64,000 nt of DNA from JAJPHF01 sp035293805. Lineage in GTDB: Bacteria; Chloroflexota; UBA6077; JAJPHF01. The notes below the pieces were generated by a model that worked only from the letters and a program-made list of their open reading frames with translations, ran no database searches and was not told the DNA's origin. Location of the stretch: the NCBI GenBank assembly GCA_035293805.1, contig DATGMD010000045.1, positions 54,975-118,974 on the forward strand, given 5' to 3'. Both the position numbers and the translations under genes were made by a program. This document shows, one piece after another, positions 49,159-57,180 of the stretch (position 1 is its first letter; each line of letters begins with the position of its first letter).

Positions 49159-50819
49159 AGCTGCACGTCCACCTCTCGCCCGACTGGGTGCTCGATACCG
49201 ACATGCGCGAATACCCGCCCCGCGAGCCCGTCGACTTCTGCATCGTCGGCAGCGGCGCGGGCGGCGGCGTGCTCGCCGAGCGGCTGGCCCGCTACGGCTT
49301 CTCCGTGGTGGTGCTGGAGGCCGGCCCCTGGCACGACAGCGAGCACGACATGGTCTCCGACGAGGCCGGGTCCGGCCGGCTGTACTGGAACGACCTGCGC
49401 ATCACCGGCGGCACCGATCCGCTGGAGCTGGGCGCGAACAACTCCGGGCGCGGCGTCGGCGGCAGCACCGTCCACTACGCCGCCTTCTGCCCCCGCCTCC
49501 ACCCGTCCGACTTCCGCGTGCGGACGCTCGACGGGGTGGCCGCCGACTGGCCGCTGAGCTACGACGAGCTGGAGCCCTACTACGAGCAGATGGAGCGCGA
49601 GTACCCGGTGTCCGGCCCCGCGCACTGGCCGTGGGGCAAGCCGCACGGCTACCCTTACGCGCCGCTGGAGGCCGGCACGGCGGGCCAGATGCTGATCGCG
49701 GGCTGCGTGAAGCTGGGCATCCGCGTCGCGGCCGGCGGGCCGGTGGCGATCCCCGCCGGCGCCGTGGGCAAGCGGCCGCACTGCATCATGCGCGGCTTCT
49801 GCCTGCTGGGCTGCAAGGTGGGCGCGAAGAGCAGCATCATGGTGAGCCACATCCCGGGCGCCATCGAGCACGGCGGCGAGATCCGCACCGGCTGCATGGC
49901 CTACGAGGTGCCCGTCGACGCCGCGGGCCGCGCGGCTGGCGTGCGCTACTTCCGCACGCTGGCGGACGGCCAGGTCGTGGAGGAGGAGCAGCGGGCGCGG
50001 GCCGTGGTCGTGGCCGGCTATGCCATCGAGACGCCGCGGCTGCTGCTGAACTCGAAGTCGAGCGCCTTCCCCGACGGCCTGGCGAATTCCAGCGGGCTCG
50101 TCGGCAAGTTTCTGATGGCCCAGGCCGGCCCGGTGGTGTGGGGGCGCTTCCCCGACATGATCCGCCAGTACAAGGCGCCGCCGGCCTGCGCCTCGACGGA
50201 GGCGTTCTACGAGACCGACCCGCGCAACGACTTCGTGCGCGGCTACTCGCTGCAAACGGTGGCGCCGCTGCCGATCGCCATGGCCCACCTGCTGACCGAC
50301 GAGGACGGCCGCTTCGGCGAGTCGCTGCTGGCCGCCATGCAGGACTACAACCACTACGCGGCGATCGGCGTGCTGGGGGAGATCCTGCCCGACGCGCGCA
50401 ACTACGTCTCGATCCACCCGACCGCGAAGGACCAGTACGGCATCCCCACGAGCTACGTCCACTTCAACCTGTTCGAGAACGACCGCCGCATGATGCGCGC
50501 CGGCATCGCCACCGCCAAGACCGTCCTGCACGCCGCCGGGGCGACCGAGACGCACAGCGTGAACCGCTACGCGCACCTGGTGGGCACCTGCCGCATGGGC
50601 TTCACGCCGGACGACTCGGTGCTCGACCGCTGGGGCCGGACCTGGGACGTGCCCAACCTGTTCGTCTGCGACGGCAGCGCGCTGCCCACGCAGGGCTCGG
50701 CCAACCCCGCGCTCACCATCTCCGCGCTCGCGGCCCGCACCGCCGACTGGCTGCGCCGCGCCGTCCCCGCCGGCGCCCTGGACAGCCGTCCCACCCCCGC
50801 CACCGGGTGTGCCCCGTGA
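49155..50819 (+). CDS. GMC-family FAD-dependent oxidoreductase (sugar/alcohol dehydrogenase large subunit)
   Basis: A 554-residue GMC flavoprotein. The dinucleotide site is CIVGSGAGGGVLAERLA (29-45), with VVLEAGPW as the second strand. The segment ANNSGRGVGGSTVHYAAF is the GMC signature, and the C-terminal active-site region has HLVGTCRMG (His474) and GSANPALTISALAAR. It should oxidise a sugar, sugar acid or alcohol and pass electrons out through the small subunit and the membrane partner. A cluster of Cys in HCIMRGFCLLGCKVG is unusual and worth noting. It overlaps the small-subunit gene by GTGA. Confidence 0.9.
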   Translation: MKLHVHLSPDWVLDTDMREYPPREPVDFCIVGSGAGGGVLAERLARYGFSVVVLEAGPWHDSEHDMVSDEAGSGRLYWNDLRITGGTDPLELGANNSGRGVGGSTVHYAAFCPRLHPSDFRVRTLDGVAADWPLSYDELEPYYEQMEREYPVSGPAHWPWGKPHGYPYAPLEAGTAGQMLIAGCVKLGIRVAAGGPVAIPAGAVGKRPHCIMRGFCLLGCKVGAKSSIMVSHIPGAIEHGGEIRTGCMAYEVPVDAAGRAAGVRYFRTLADGQVVEEEQRARAVVVAGYAIETPRLLLNSKSSAFPDGLANSSGLVGKFLMAQAGPVVWGRFPDMIRQYKAPPACASTEAFYETDPRNDFVRGYSLQTVAPLPIAMAHLLTDEDGRFGESLLAAMQDYNHYAAIGVLGEILPDARNYVSIHPTAKDQYGIPTSYVHFNLFENDRRMMRAGIATAKTVLHAAGATETHSVNRYAHLVGTCRMGFTPDDSVLDRWGRTWDVPNLFVCDGSALPTQGSANPALTISALAARTADWLRRAVPAGALDSRPTPATGCAP

Positions 50820-51112
50820 TTTTGCAGTACCGTGCATTCGAAAAACGGTCAAACGATCCTCCCTCCTGTCTGGCGAATTGCTAGGCCGGGCGCGGGTCTG
50901 CGCGCATGGGTCGGGCGCGGAAGGCCGCATCGTTTACGCCGTACGATAATCCTCCGATGCCTCGCGGCGGGCCGGGCCGGCGGGGGCATGCCCCGGGCAG
51001 GGGCGCGGGCGGCGAGCGCGGTGGGATGCGTGTACGGCGTAAGATTGGCGACCACGTCGCGCCGGACGGCGGGCGCTCTCCTGCGCGCCGCGCGGCCGGA
51101 TGCTGGGGGCGC

Positions 51113-51252
51113 GCCCTCACCCCGACCCTCTCCCAGGGGGAGAGGGGGAGGGCCGGACCTCACCCCCCTGCCCCCCTCTCCCCTAGGAGAGGGGGAGGGA
51201 CGAGGGGCCGGACCTCACCCCCCTGCCCCCTCTCCCTTAGGCGAGGGGGAGG
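51113..51252. repeat. Palindromic repeats (GGGAGAGGG family, three units)
   Basis: Three inverted-repeat units share a 25-bp direct repeat containing GGGCCGGACCTCACCCCCCT. They lie in the 1-kb gap after the GMC gene. The rest of 50820-51829 holds one further element (51488-51590) and GTAGG-type hairpins at about 51677-51705 and 51745-51770, but no supported gene. Confidence 0.7.
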
Positions 51253-51487
51253 ACGCTCCGTCGCGGGATTCGCTCTGACACTGGGACGAGTGGCGCCCGA
51301 GCGGGGCGCAGCAAGCCGCGCCCCTGCATAGGAAGCTATTGGCGCGGGGCCGTCGTCCGGCGCAGCCAGCGGAGCCGCGCAACCGCCCGCGGAAGGCTGG
51401 CGCACGGCCCCCGGCGAGGTGGCGGGGGCCTCGCGCCGCGGCCGAGCAAGCTAGCAAGCCTCCAGTGAGCGGCCGCTCCCCCGGCTG

Positions 51488-51590
51488 ATACCCAATCCGG
51501 GGATAGGGTTCGCCTACTCCCTCTCCCCCTGGGAGAGGGGCGGGGTGAGGGCACGCCCCGCTACGCGAACCGCCCCGCCGGATCGGGTAT
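51488..51590. mobile_element. 103-bp nested inverted-repeat element (MITE-like)
   Basis: Terminal arms ATACCCAATCCGG (51488-51500) and CCGGATCGGGTAT (51578-51590) match as inverted repeats at 12 of 13 bases. Inside lie GGTTCGC/GCGAACC (51507-51513, 51565-51571) and a central CTCTCCCCCTGGGAGAG palindrome. The arm sequence also opens the array at 2088. No transposase is encoded, so it would be non-autonomous. Confidence 0.55.
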
Positions 51591-51829
51591 GAACCGCGCG
51601 ACGGCCGCGAGACAATCTCTGGCATGAGATCACCTCGCCAACGTACAGTAGTCGTCGCGCCGGTTGAGCCAGAAGGTAGGGCAGGGGCTCGTCTCCTGCC
51701 GCTCGGCCGGGTTTGTTGATACTGGCCGATCTAGCGAACCCGTCGTAAGACAGGAGCGCGTGTCCTACCGCGCGTCGGCCTCGGCCAGATCACTCCTTCG
51801 GGAAACCGCTTGAGCCAGGGAATCACGCC

Positions 51830-52384
51830 ATGAATACGACAATCTTTACCCGGCTCATCGACGCCCTCTGGGTCCTCCTCATCGTATACCTGACGGTTTC
51901 CTCGATCGGCGTGAAGCGGGACACCCAAAGACATTTCCTGCAGAGCGCCGTCCTCACGCTCGCCATTCTCGCCTCAATCTTGCTTCCGCGCCTACCCGTA
52001 TTCCGCCCCCTCAACAGCTCCCCCGCAAACCCGGTTGTAGGCAGCATCGGCGTTCTGCTGTGCGTCGCGGGCATGGCCTTCCTCGTCTGGGCGCGGCAGA
52101 CCCTTGGCCGGAACTGGAGCCAGATCGTCGCCGCGAAGGAAGGGCAGGAGCTTATAACAGCCGGTCCATACCGTATTGTGCGCCATCCGATGTACACCGG
52201 CGGCATTGTCGCGTGCATCGGCTCGGCGATTGTTAGCGGCGCGTGGATCTTTCTTCTCATCGTCCTCGGCGCCATATTTCTCTGGCGGGTGGGCGCCGAA
52301 GACAAGCTTATGGAGCGGCAGTTCCCGAAGGAATATCCAGCCTACAAGCAGCGGACGAAGGCGCTAATTCCGTTCGTGTGGTAG
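51830..52384 (+). CDS. Isoprenylcysteine carboxyl methyltransferase-like membrane protein
   Basis: A 184-residue membrane protein of the ICMT/PEMT-like family. The SAM-binding signature is LITAGPYRIVRHPMYTGGIV, followed by the C-terminal EDKLMERQFPKEYPAYKQ and TKALIPF. About four to five helices are visible. Bacterial members methylate small or lipid-like substrates; the function is unknown here. Its codons are clearly less GC-rich than those of its neighbours, suggesting horizontal transfer. Confidence 0.87.
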   Translation: MNTTIFTRLIDALWVLLIVYLTVSSIGVKRDTQRHFLQSAVLTLAILASILLPRLPVFRPLNSSPANPVVGSIGVLLCVAGMAFLVWARQTLGRNWSQIVAAKEGQELITAGPYRIVRHPMYTGGIVACIGSAIVSGAWIFLLIVLGAIFLWRVGAEDKLMERQFPKEYPAYKQRTKALIPFVW

Positions 52385-52425
52385 CGAGCGGCCTGACCGC
52401 CCTAGCCCCGCCGCCCCCCCGTGGC

Positions 52426-52461
52426 CCAAGGATCTGGATAAGGCCAAGGATCTGGATAAGG
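52426..52461. repeat. Two tandem 18-bp direct repeats
   Basis: CCAAGGATCTGGATAAGG occurs twice head-to-tail (52426-52443, 52444-52461) immediately before a perfect hairpin. It may arise from slippage or be a regulatory or processing site at the gene end. Confidence 0.7.
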
Positions 52462-52502
52462 ATAGTGTGCAGGTTGGGCTGCGCCCAACCTGCACACTAT
52501 CC
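52460..52502. terminator. Perfect 20-bp hairpin between convergent genes
   Basis: GGATAGTGTGCAGGTTGGGC pairs perfectly with GCCCAACCTGCACACTATCC around a 3-nt loop. It sits between the ICMT-like gene (+) and the cupredoxin gene (-), with no U-tract on either strand. A bidirectional terminator is the likeliest role. Confidence 0.7.
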
Positions 52503-52546
52503 GTGGAAACCAGCTCAGTGGAGGGTCGACGCCCAGACGAGCCGCG

Positions 52547-53503
52547 TTATGGCGTAACGGTGACGGAGCCGAGCATGAACGCCGGGGCGTGCAGTATGCA
52601 GATATACGAGAATTGGCCGGGCGCCGTGAAGGTCACCGAGTAGCGCGCCCCGGCCGGCCAATCCGCGCCCACGTACCCGGAGCTCAAGGGGCTCGCGCCA
52701 TCGAAAGCGGTCGGCGTGCCCCAGGCCTCCGTGGGAGCGCCCCGGATTGGGCCGAAAGTGATCGTGTGCGGCGTCTCGGTATCCGCGTTGTCCCAGGTGA
52801 CCGTGTCGCCGACCCGGACCTCGACCCCTTGCGGGGCGAAGCGCATCACCGCCGCTGTGCCGTCCCCCAGGCCCCCGTCGATCACATACTCCCGCGTGCC
52901 ATCATCCCGTGTCTGCACGCTCGGCTGGTAGGCCGCCAGCCGGCTCTGCCACTCGCTGATGATCGGGTCCGCCGCCGTTCGCTCCGCCGTGTAGTCCGCC
53001 TGCGAGTGCTCGTACGGCGTGCCGGCGGGGTTCACAGTCACCGTGCCCAGTTGCTGCCGATGCACCAGGCAGATGTAGCTGTAGGTGCCCGGTTGGCTGG
53101 CGGTCACCGCCCAGGTCTTCCCGATTTCCAGCACCCCCGAGTTCAGGTAGCCGCTCCCATCCAGCTCGCCATTGCCCTGCGGCTGCTCCTGCTGCGGATC
53201 GCTCCGGTCGAACTCGGGCCGCTCCTGCCCGGGCGCGAGAAACGTGACCGTGTGGATCTCCGTCGCCGCGTTGGTCCAGGTGATCGTGTCTCCGACATTC
53301 ACGCTCAGCGCGGCCGGATAGTACTGCAGCACCTGGACGGCTTTGTCCGGGCTCTCCGCCCCGACCTGCACCTGCCACTGCTGTGCGTCCCCCTGCTGGA
53401 CCGCGGCGGCCCGGGCGGCCGGCCCGCGGGCAACGAAAACGCCGCCACTGAGCGCGAGAAGGAGCGCGGTCACCATTGCCCAGCGCCAGTACCACGCGTG
53501 CAT
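52547..53503 (-). CDS. Secreted double-cupredoxin protein
   Basis: A 318-residue exported protein with a signal peptide (MVTALLLALSGGVFVARG) and two plastocyanin-like domains. The C-terminal domain has a full type 1 copper set: His246, Cys302, His305 and Met310 (C-x2-H-x4-M). The N-terminal domain keeps His84, Cys145 and His148 but lacks the Met at the matching place (HRQQLG), so its copper site would be altered. Both have the VGDTITWTN/VGDTVTWDN strand. It is likely a periplasmic or surface electron carrier or copper binder. A similar gene lies 134 bp upstream on the same strand. Confidence 0.82.
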   Translation of the reverse strand: MHAWYWRWAMVTALLLALSGGVFVARGPAARAAAVQQGDAQQWQVQVGAESPDKAVQVLQYYPAALSVNVGDTITWTNAATEIHTVTFLAPGQERPEFDRSDPQQEQPQGNGELDGSGYLNSGVLEIGKTWAVTASQPGTYSYICLVHRQQLGTVTVNPAGTPYEHSQADYTAERTAADPIISEWQSRLAAYQPSVQTRDDGTREYVIDGGLGDGTAAVMRFAPQGVEVRVGDTVTWDNADTETPHTITFGPIRGAPTEAWGTPTAFDGASPLSSGYVGADWPAGARYSVTFTAPGQFSYICILHAPAFMLGSVTVTP

Positions 53504-53637
53504 CTCTCTACCTCCAAACGAGGCATACTGGGCGCGGCGTACCTGACCACGCGCCCCCGGAAGCCGGCTCAGAGTGCCGCTCGGGGCAGGACAGGAGCTG
53601 CGCCCTGTGCTACGAAAACCTGTCGTAGGGCCGTGCC

Positions 53638-54582
53638 CTAGCTGCGAGGCACGACGATGACGGTCCCCAGCATGCCGAGGTCGTCGTGGAGCGCGCAGTA
53701 GTACTGGTACGTCACGGGGGCGTTGAACGTGACGCTGTACGTCTGGCTCGGCTGCCCCTGGCCGAGAAAGCCGGCGCTCACGGTCGGGCCCACCCGCGGT
53801 TGCGGGTACGGCGCGTTGAGCATCGGCGTGCCGATGGCCGGTCGCAGATTCGCCGGCTCGGCGCCGAAGGTCACCGTATGCGGGATCGCCGGGTCGTTCG
53901 CGCTCCAGGTCACGGTATCTCCCTGTCGAACCGTGAGGTTGCCTGGCAAGAAGCGGTTGACGCTCACTGCCTGCAGCAGCCCCGGCGCGGTCCCGGTCAC
54001 GAAGCCGGCGCCGATCGTCACAGCATTGCGCCCAGGCCCCGCCACGGTCTGGGCCTGCTCTTGCGCCCGTAGCTGGTTGCCCTGCGTCAGCAACGCGTTA
54101 CTCTGCTGCTGTCCCTCCTGGTCATAGAACTTCTGGTCATGAAGTAGCGTCGTGGTGGTGGGCTCCACATGGATCGTGCCGGTCATCCGCGAGTGAATCA
54201 GACAGCGGTAGATGTAATCGTGGGGGGCTACTGGGAAAGCGACCGCAAACGTGCCGCCATCCTGCAGGCGTCCCGAGTTGACCACGCTGCTGCCGTCCCA
54301 GGTGCATTGATTGGTCGGCGGCGAGGTCGATGCCCCGTTGCAAATCTGCGGGGAATTGTTGTCGGTGCCGAACGGCGTGACGAGCGTGAGAGTATGCGGC
54401 TCCCCGGTCGGGAAGGACCAGTTGATCGTGTCGCCGGTATGGATCCATAGCTCGTTGGGTAGAAAGGCGAGGGCCTGGATGGCCTCGTTGCCCGTCTGCG
54501 CACCGGCTGTGTCCCGCCAGATCGTGGCCGCGGCGACGCGCGGCACGCCGGCGGGGCCGAGCCCCGCGGCGAGCACCAGCAT
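53638..54582 (-). CDS. Secreted double-cupredoxin protein with probable frameshift near its start
   Basis: A 314-residue two-domain cupredoxin, paralogous to the next gene. Domain 1 has His63, Cys127, His130 and Met133; domain 2 has His235, Cys296, His299 and Met304 (C-x2-H-x4-M). The ATG at 54582 has no SD. A strong SD (AAAGGAG) and ATG at 54638 lie upstream in another frame, encoding MRVRLRFSGAAIRRLPAS. Joined to this frame after about 18 residues, it would make a normal signal peptide ending GVPRVAAA. A one-base indel near the palindrome AGCATCGCGATGCT is therefore likely, real or an assembly error. Confidence 0.78.
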   Translation of the reverse strand: MLVLAAGLGPAGVPRVAAATIWRDTAGAQTGNEAIQALAFLPNELWIHTGDTINWSFPTGEPHTLTLVTPFGTDNNSPQICNGASTSPPTNQCTWDGSSVVNSGRLQDGGTFAVAFPVAPHDYIYRCLIHSRMTGTIHVEPTTTTLLHDQKFYDQEGQQQSNALLTQGNQLRAQEQAQTVAGPGRNAVTIGAGFVTGTAPGLLQAVSVNRFLPGNLTVRQGDTVTWSANDPAIPHTVTFGAEPANLRPAIGTPMLNAPYPQPRVGPTVSAGFLGQGQPSQTYSVTFNAPVTYQYYCALHDDLGMLGTVIVVPRS

Positions 54583-54638
54583 CGCGATGCTGGGAGGCGT
54601 CTGATTGCCGCACCCGAGAATCGGAGCCGAACCCGCAT

Positions 54639-55488
54639 CCTAGTCACTCCTTTCGGGGAGTGCCGCCACTTTCGCGTGGCCGGCGTATTGGCAGGTCGCT
54701 CCTGGAACGGAGATAGGCCCCCTGGTGAGGTAAGTGGCTATGAGGTAGCTCCCCGGTGACTGTGCTTGCCCAGTCGCGGGCGCCACGAGGAGTTACGGGA
54801 CGCAGATGGCCACGAGTACCACGCCTAACCAAATAACTCACGCCTACTTGCACGTTCGCACGGCTACGACCCATGCGTAGTGCCAGAGGTCCGTGTGACA
54901 GGTGCCTGGCTCCTTTATCCCCGGCCGGACGGAGCCAGGAGCCAAGAACAATGCCACAACCTATAGTGCGCGCCCACCGTACATCTTCAAGCCCATCTGG
55001 CGTCTGAAAACCTGCTGAGGATTCGCTAAGGGTTTGCTGAAGACGCCGGCGTACGCATGTCATTATGACGCCATCTGCGATCGCGTGCGGGGGCGCGCCC
55101 GCTAGCCGGGCGGGCGAGCAGCAGACGGCTGAGGGGGTCCCGCTCGTCCGGGCTGACACGTAGCGCCGCCGCGGCGTTCGCCGGGGGCCGTGCCCGGGAT
55201 CGGCACCATGCGCCGCGAGCGCGCTGGGATTAGGGCAGTTTGCAGCGAGACTGAGCGGTCGGCCGGCGCCGGGGCGGCGGCCCGCGGGCCGCGGGCGGCC
55301 ACGAGAGCCGCCCCTACGACACACCGGCCGGTCACCTGGGGCGCAAGCGGCGCTAGGGCTCGTGCTACTCCCTCTCCCGCCTGGAGAGCGGCGCGGTGCG
55401 GGCCGGCCCCGGCGACCGTGGCACGCGGACTGCGGCAGGGCGGCGAGACGGCGTCCACCAGCGGCGGGGCGGACCGCCGACGGGGATC
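54639..55488. other. 850-bp intergenic region with a regulatory array
   Basis: No convincing gene is seen; a 226-codon open frame on the minus strand looks like GC-driven noise. The region holds the four-copy 11-bp repeat array (55004-55047), a GTAGGGGC-type GC-rich segment around 55275-55325, and a degenerate CTCTCCCGCCTGGAGAG palindrome at 55373-55389. It separates the divergent cupredoxin and PRPP-synthetase genes and should contain both promoters. Confidence 0.5.
55004..55047. promoter_or_regulatory. Four direct repeats with exact 11-bp period (OmpR/PhoB-type operator candidate)
   Basis: CTGAAAACCTG, CTGAGGATTCG, CTAAGGGTTTG and CTGAAGACGCC follow each other at 55004, 55015, 55026 and 55037. 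On the minus strand the core is TTCAG or a close variant, as at 39743 and 41839. An exact 11-bp period over four units is typical of winged-helix response regulator sites. The array is about 366 bp before the cupredoxin start and 440 bp before the PRPP synthetase start. Confidence 0.6.
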
Positions 55489-56424
55489 ATGGCTGGCACC
55501 TTCGCGCTGTTCGCGGGAACCGCTAACGCGGCGCTGGCCGCGGCGGTGGCGCGCGACCTGGCGGTAGGGCTGAGCGACTGCGCGGTCGAGCGCTTCCCCG
55601 ACGGCGAGCTAACCGTCCGCCTCCTCGAGCCCGTCCGCGGGAAGGAGGTCTTCCTCCTCCAGCCGACCGGGCCGCCGGTGAACGACCACCTGATCGAGCT
55701 ATTGGCCTTCGCCGACGCCTGCCGGCGGGCCGCGGCCGCGCGCATCACGGCCGTCGTGCCGTACTTCGGCTACGCCCGCGCCGACCGGCGCGGCGGCCGC
55801 CGCGAGCCGATCACCGCCAGCCTGGTCGCCGACTTGCTCCAAGCCGCCGGCGTCCAGCACGTCGTGACCGTGGACCTGCACACGCCGCAGGCCGAGGGCT
55901 TCTTCCACTGCCCGGTCGACAGCCTCACCGCCGTCTCCACGCTCTGCGCGGCGCTCCGCGACTGGCCGGCGCGCGATGCCGTGGTCGTCGCGCCGGACGC
56001 CGGCCGCGTGCCGATGGCCACCCGCTACGCCCAGCGGTTGGGCACTGACCTCGCCGTGCTCCACAAGCGGCGCCTTAGTGGCACGGAGACTGTAGTGACC
56101 CATCTGGTAGGCGACGTGCGCGACCGGCGCTGCCTGCTCGTCGACGACATCGTCGCGACGGGCGGCACCATCGCGACCAGCGCCGCGACGCTGCGGGAGG
56201 CCCGCGCGCGGCCGGAGCTCGTGGTCGTCGCCACCCATGGGCTGCTGCTGCCGGGCGCCCGCGACCGCCTCGGCCGGGCGGGCGTCCAGGAGGTCGTCGT
56301 CACGGACACCGTGGCGGTGCCCGAGCGCGACTGGCCGGCGCTGCGCGTCGTCAGCGTGGCACCGCTGCTCGCCGCGGCGCTGCGCCGGTTCCTGGCCGAC
56401 GAGTCGCTCAGCGACCTGTACTGA
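55489..56424 (+). CDS. Ribose-phosphate pyrophosphokinase-like protein (PRPP synthetase paralog)
   Basis: A 311-residue protein of the PRPP synthetase family. It shows FPDGELTVRL near the N-terminus, VVPYFGYARADRR (ATP/flexible loop region), DLHTPQAEGFF in place of the usual DLHAGQIQGFF, and the PRPP-binding loop LLVDDIVATGGTIATSA. It should make PRPP from ribose 5-phosphate and ATP, though the altered DLH motif hints at a paralog rather than the housekeeping enzyme. A phosphoribosyltransferase gene follows by 45 bp, so substrate and user may be linked. Confidence 0.88.
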   Translation: MAGTFALFAGTANAALAAAVARDLAVGLSDCAVERFPDGELTVRLLEPVRGKEVFLLQPTGPPVNDHLIELLAFADACRRAAAARITAVVPYFGYARADRRGGRREPITASLVADLLQAAGVQHVVTVDLHTPQAEGFFHCPVDSLTAVSTLCAALRDWPARDAVVVAPDAGRVPMATRYAQRLGTDLAVLHKRRLSGTETVVTHLVGDVRDRRCLLVDDIVATGGTIATSAATLREARARPELVVVATHGLLLPGARDRLGRAGVQEVVVTDTVAVPERDWPALRVVSVAPLLAAALRRFLADESLSDLY

Positions 56425-56469
56425 TCGGCGGCGGGGGCGGGCCGAATAACAGGCGACGGGGGAGACGCA

Positions 56470-57144
56470 ATGTTCAATCCACCATTTCGTGATCGCTACG
56501 ATGCCGGGCGCGTGCTCGCCACCAAGCTGCTGGCCTACGCGCACCGCCCGGAGGTGATCGTCCTGGCGCTGCCACGGGGCGGCGTGCCGGTGGGCTACGA
56601 GGTGGCGCAGGCGCTGGGCGTCCCGCTGGACGTGTACCTCGTGCGCAAGCTGGGCGTGCCCGGCCACCGCGAGCTGGCGATGGGCGCCATCGCCAGCGGC
56701 GACGTGACGGTGCTCAACCCCGACCTGATCGCCGCCTTGCAGATCCCGCCGCGGGCCATCGAGGCGGTGGTGGCCGAGGAGCAGGCGGAGCTGGCCCGCC
56801 GCGAGCGCGCCTACCGCGGCGACCGCCCGCCGCTCGACGTGCGCGGGCGCACCACCATCCTGGTCGACGACGGCCTGGCAACCGGCTCCACGATGCGCGC
56901 CGCCGCCCAGGCGCTGCGCCAGGAGCAGGCCGCGAGTATCGTCGTCGCCGTGCCCGTCGCGCCGCCAGAGGTCTGCGCCGAGTTCCAATCCGAGGTCGAC
57001 GCGGTCGTCTGTGCCGTTACCCCGGACCCCTTCTACGCCGTCGGGCTCTGGTACGCTGACTTCGCCCCGACGACGGACGAGGAGGTCCACGACTTGCTCG
57101 CGCGGGCGGCGCGGGCGCAACCGGCCAGCGCATCGGGGCACTGA
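56470..57144 (+). CDS. Phosphoribosyltransferase-family protein
   Basis: A 224-residue type I PRTase-fold protein. The PRPP-binding signature is TILVDDGLATGSTM (129-142), and the N-terminal part has LALPRGGVPVGYEVAQALG. It matches the stand-alone PRTase domains that in other bacteria are fused to, or next to, erythromycin-esterase-like and dienelactone-hydrolase-like domains (for example the mycobacterial Rv2030c fusion). No known base substrate is assigned. The ATG follows GGGGGAGACGCA. It is the second gene of a plus-strand cluster. Confidence 0.88.
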   Translation: MFNPPFRDRYDAGRVLATKLLAYAHRPEVIVLALPRGGVPVGYEVAQALGVPLDVYLVRKLGVPGHRELAMGAIASGDVTVLNPDLIAALQIPPRAIEAVVAEEQAELARRERAYRGDRPPLDVRGRTTILVDDGLATGSTMRAAAQALRQEQAASIVVAVPVAPPEVCAEFQSEVDAVVCAVTPDPFYAVGLWYADFAPTTDEEVHDLLARAARAQPASASGH

Positions 57145-57180
57145 CCGACCGGGCGTGTAGGGACTGGAGGAGGCCGGGCC

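Noticed and set aside
54644..55324. 226-codon open frame on the minus strand
   Set aside because: Arg/Gly/Pro-rich, no SD, no domain, and it spans the 11-bp repeat array. It looks like GC-driven open frame.
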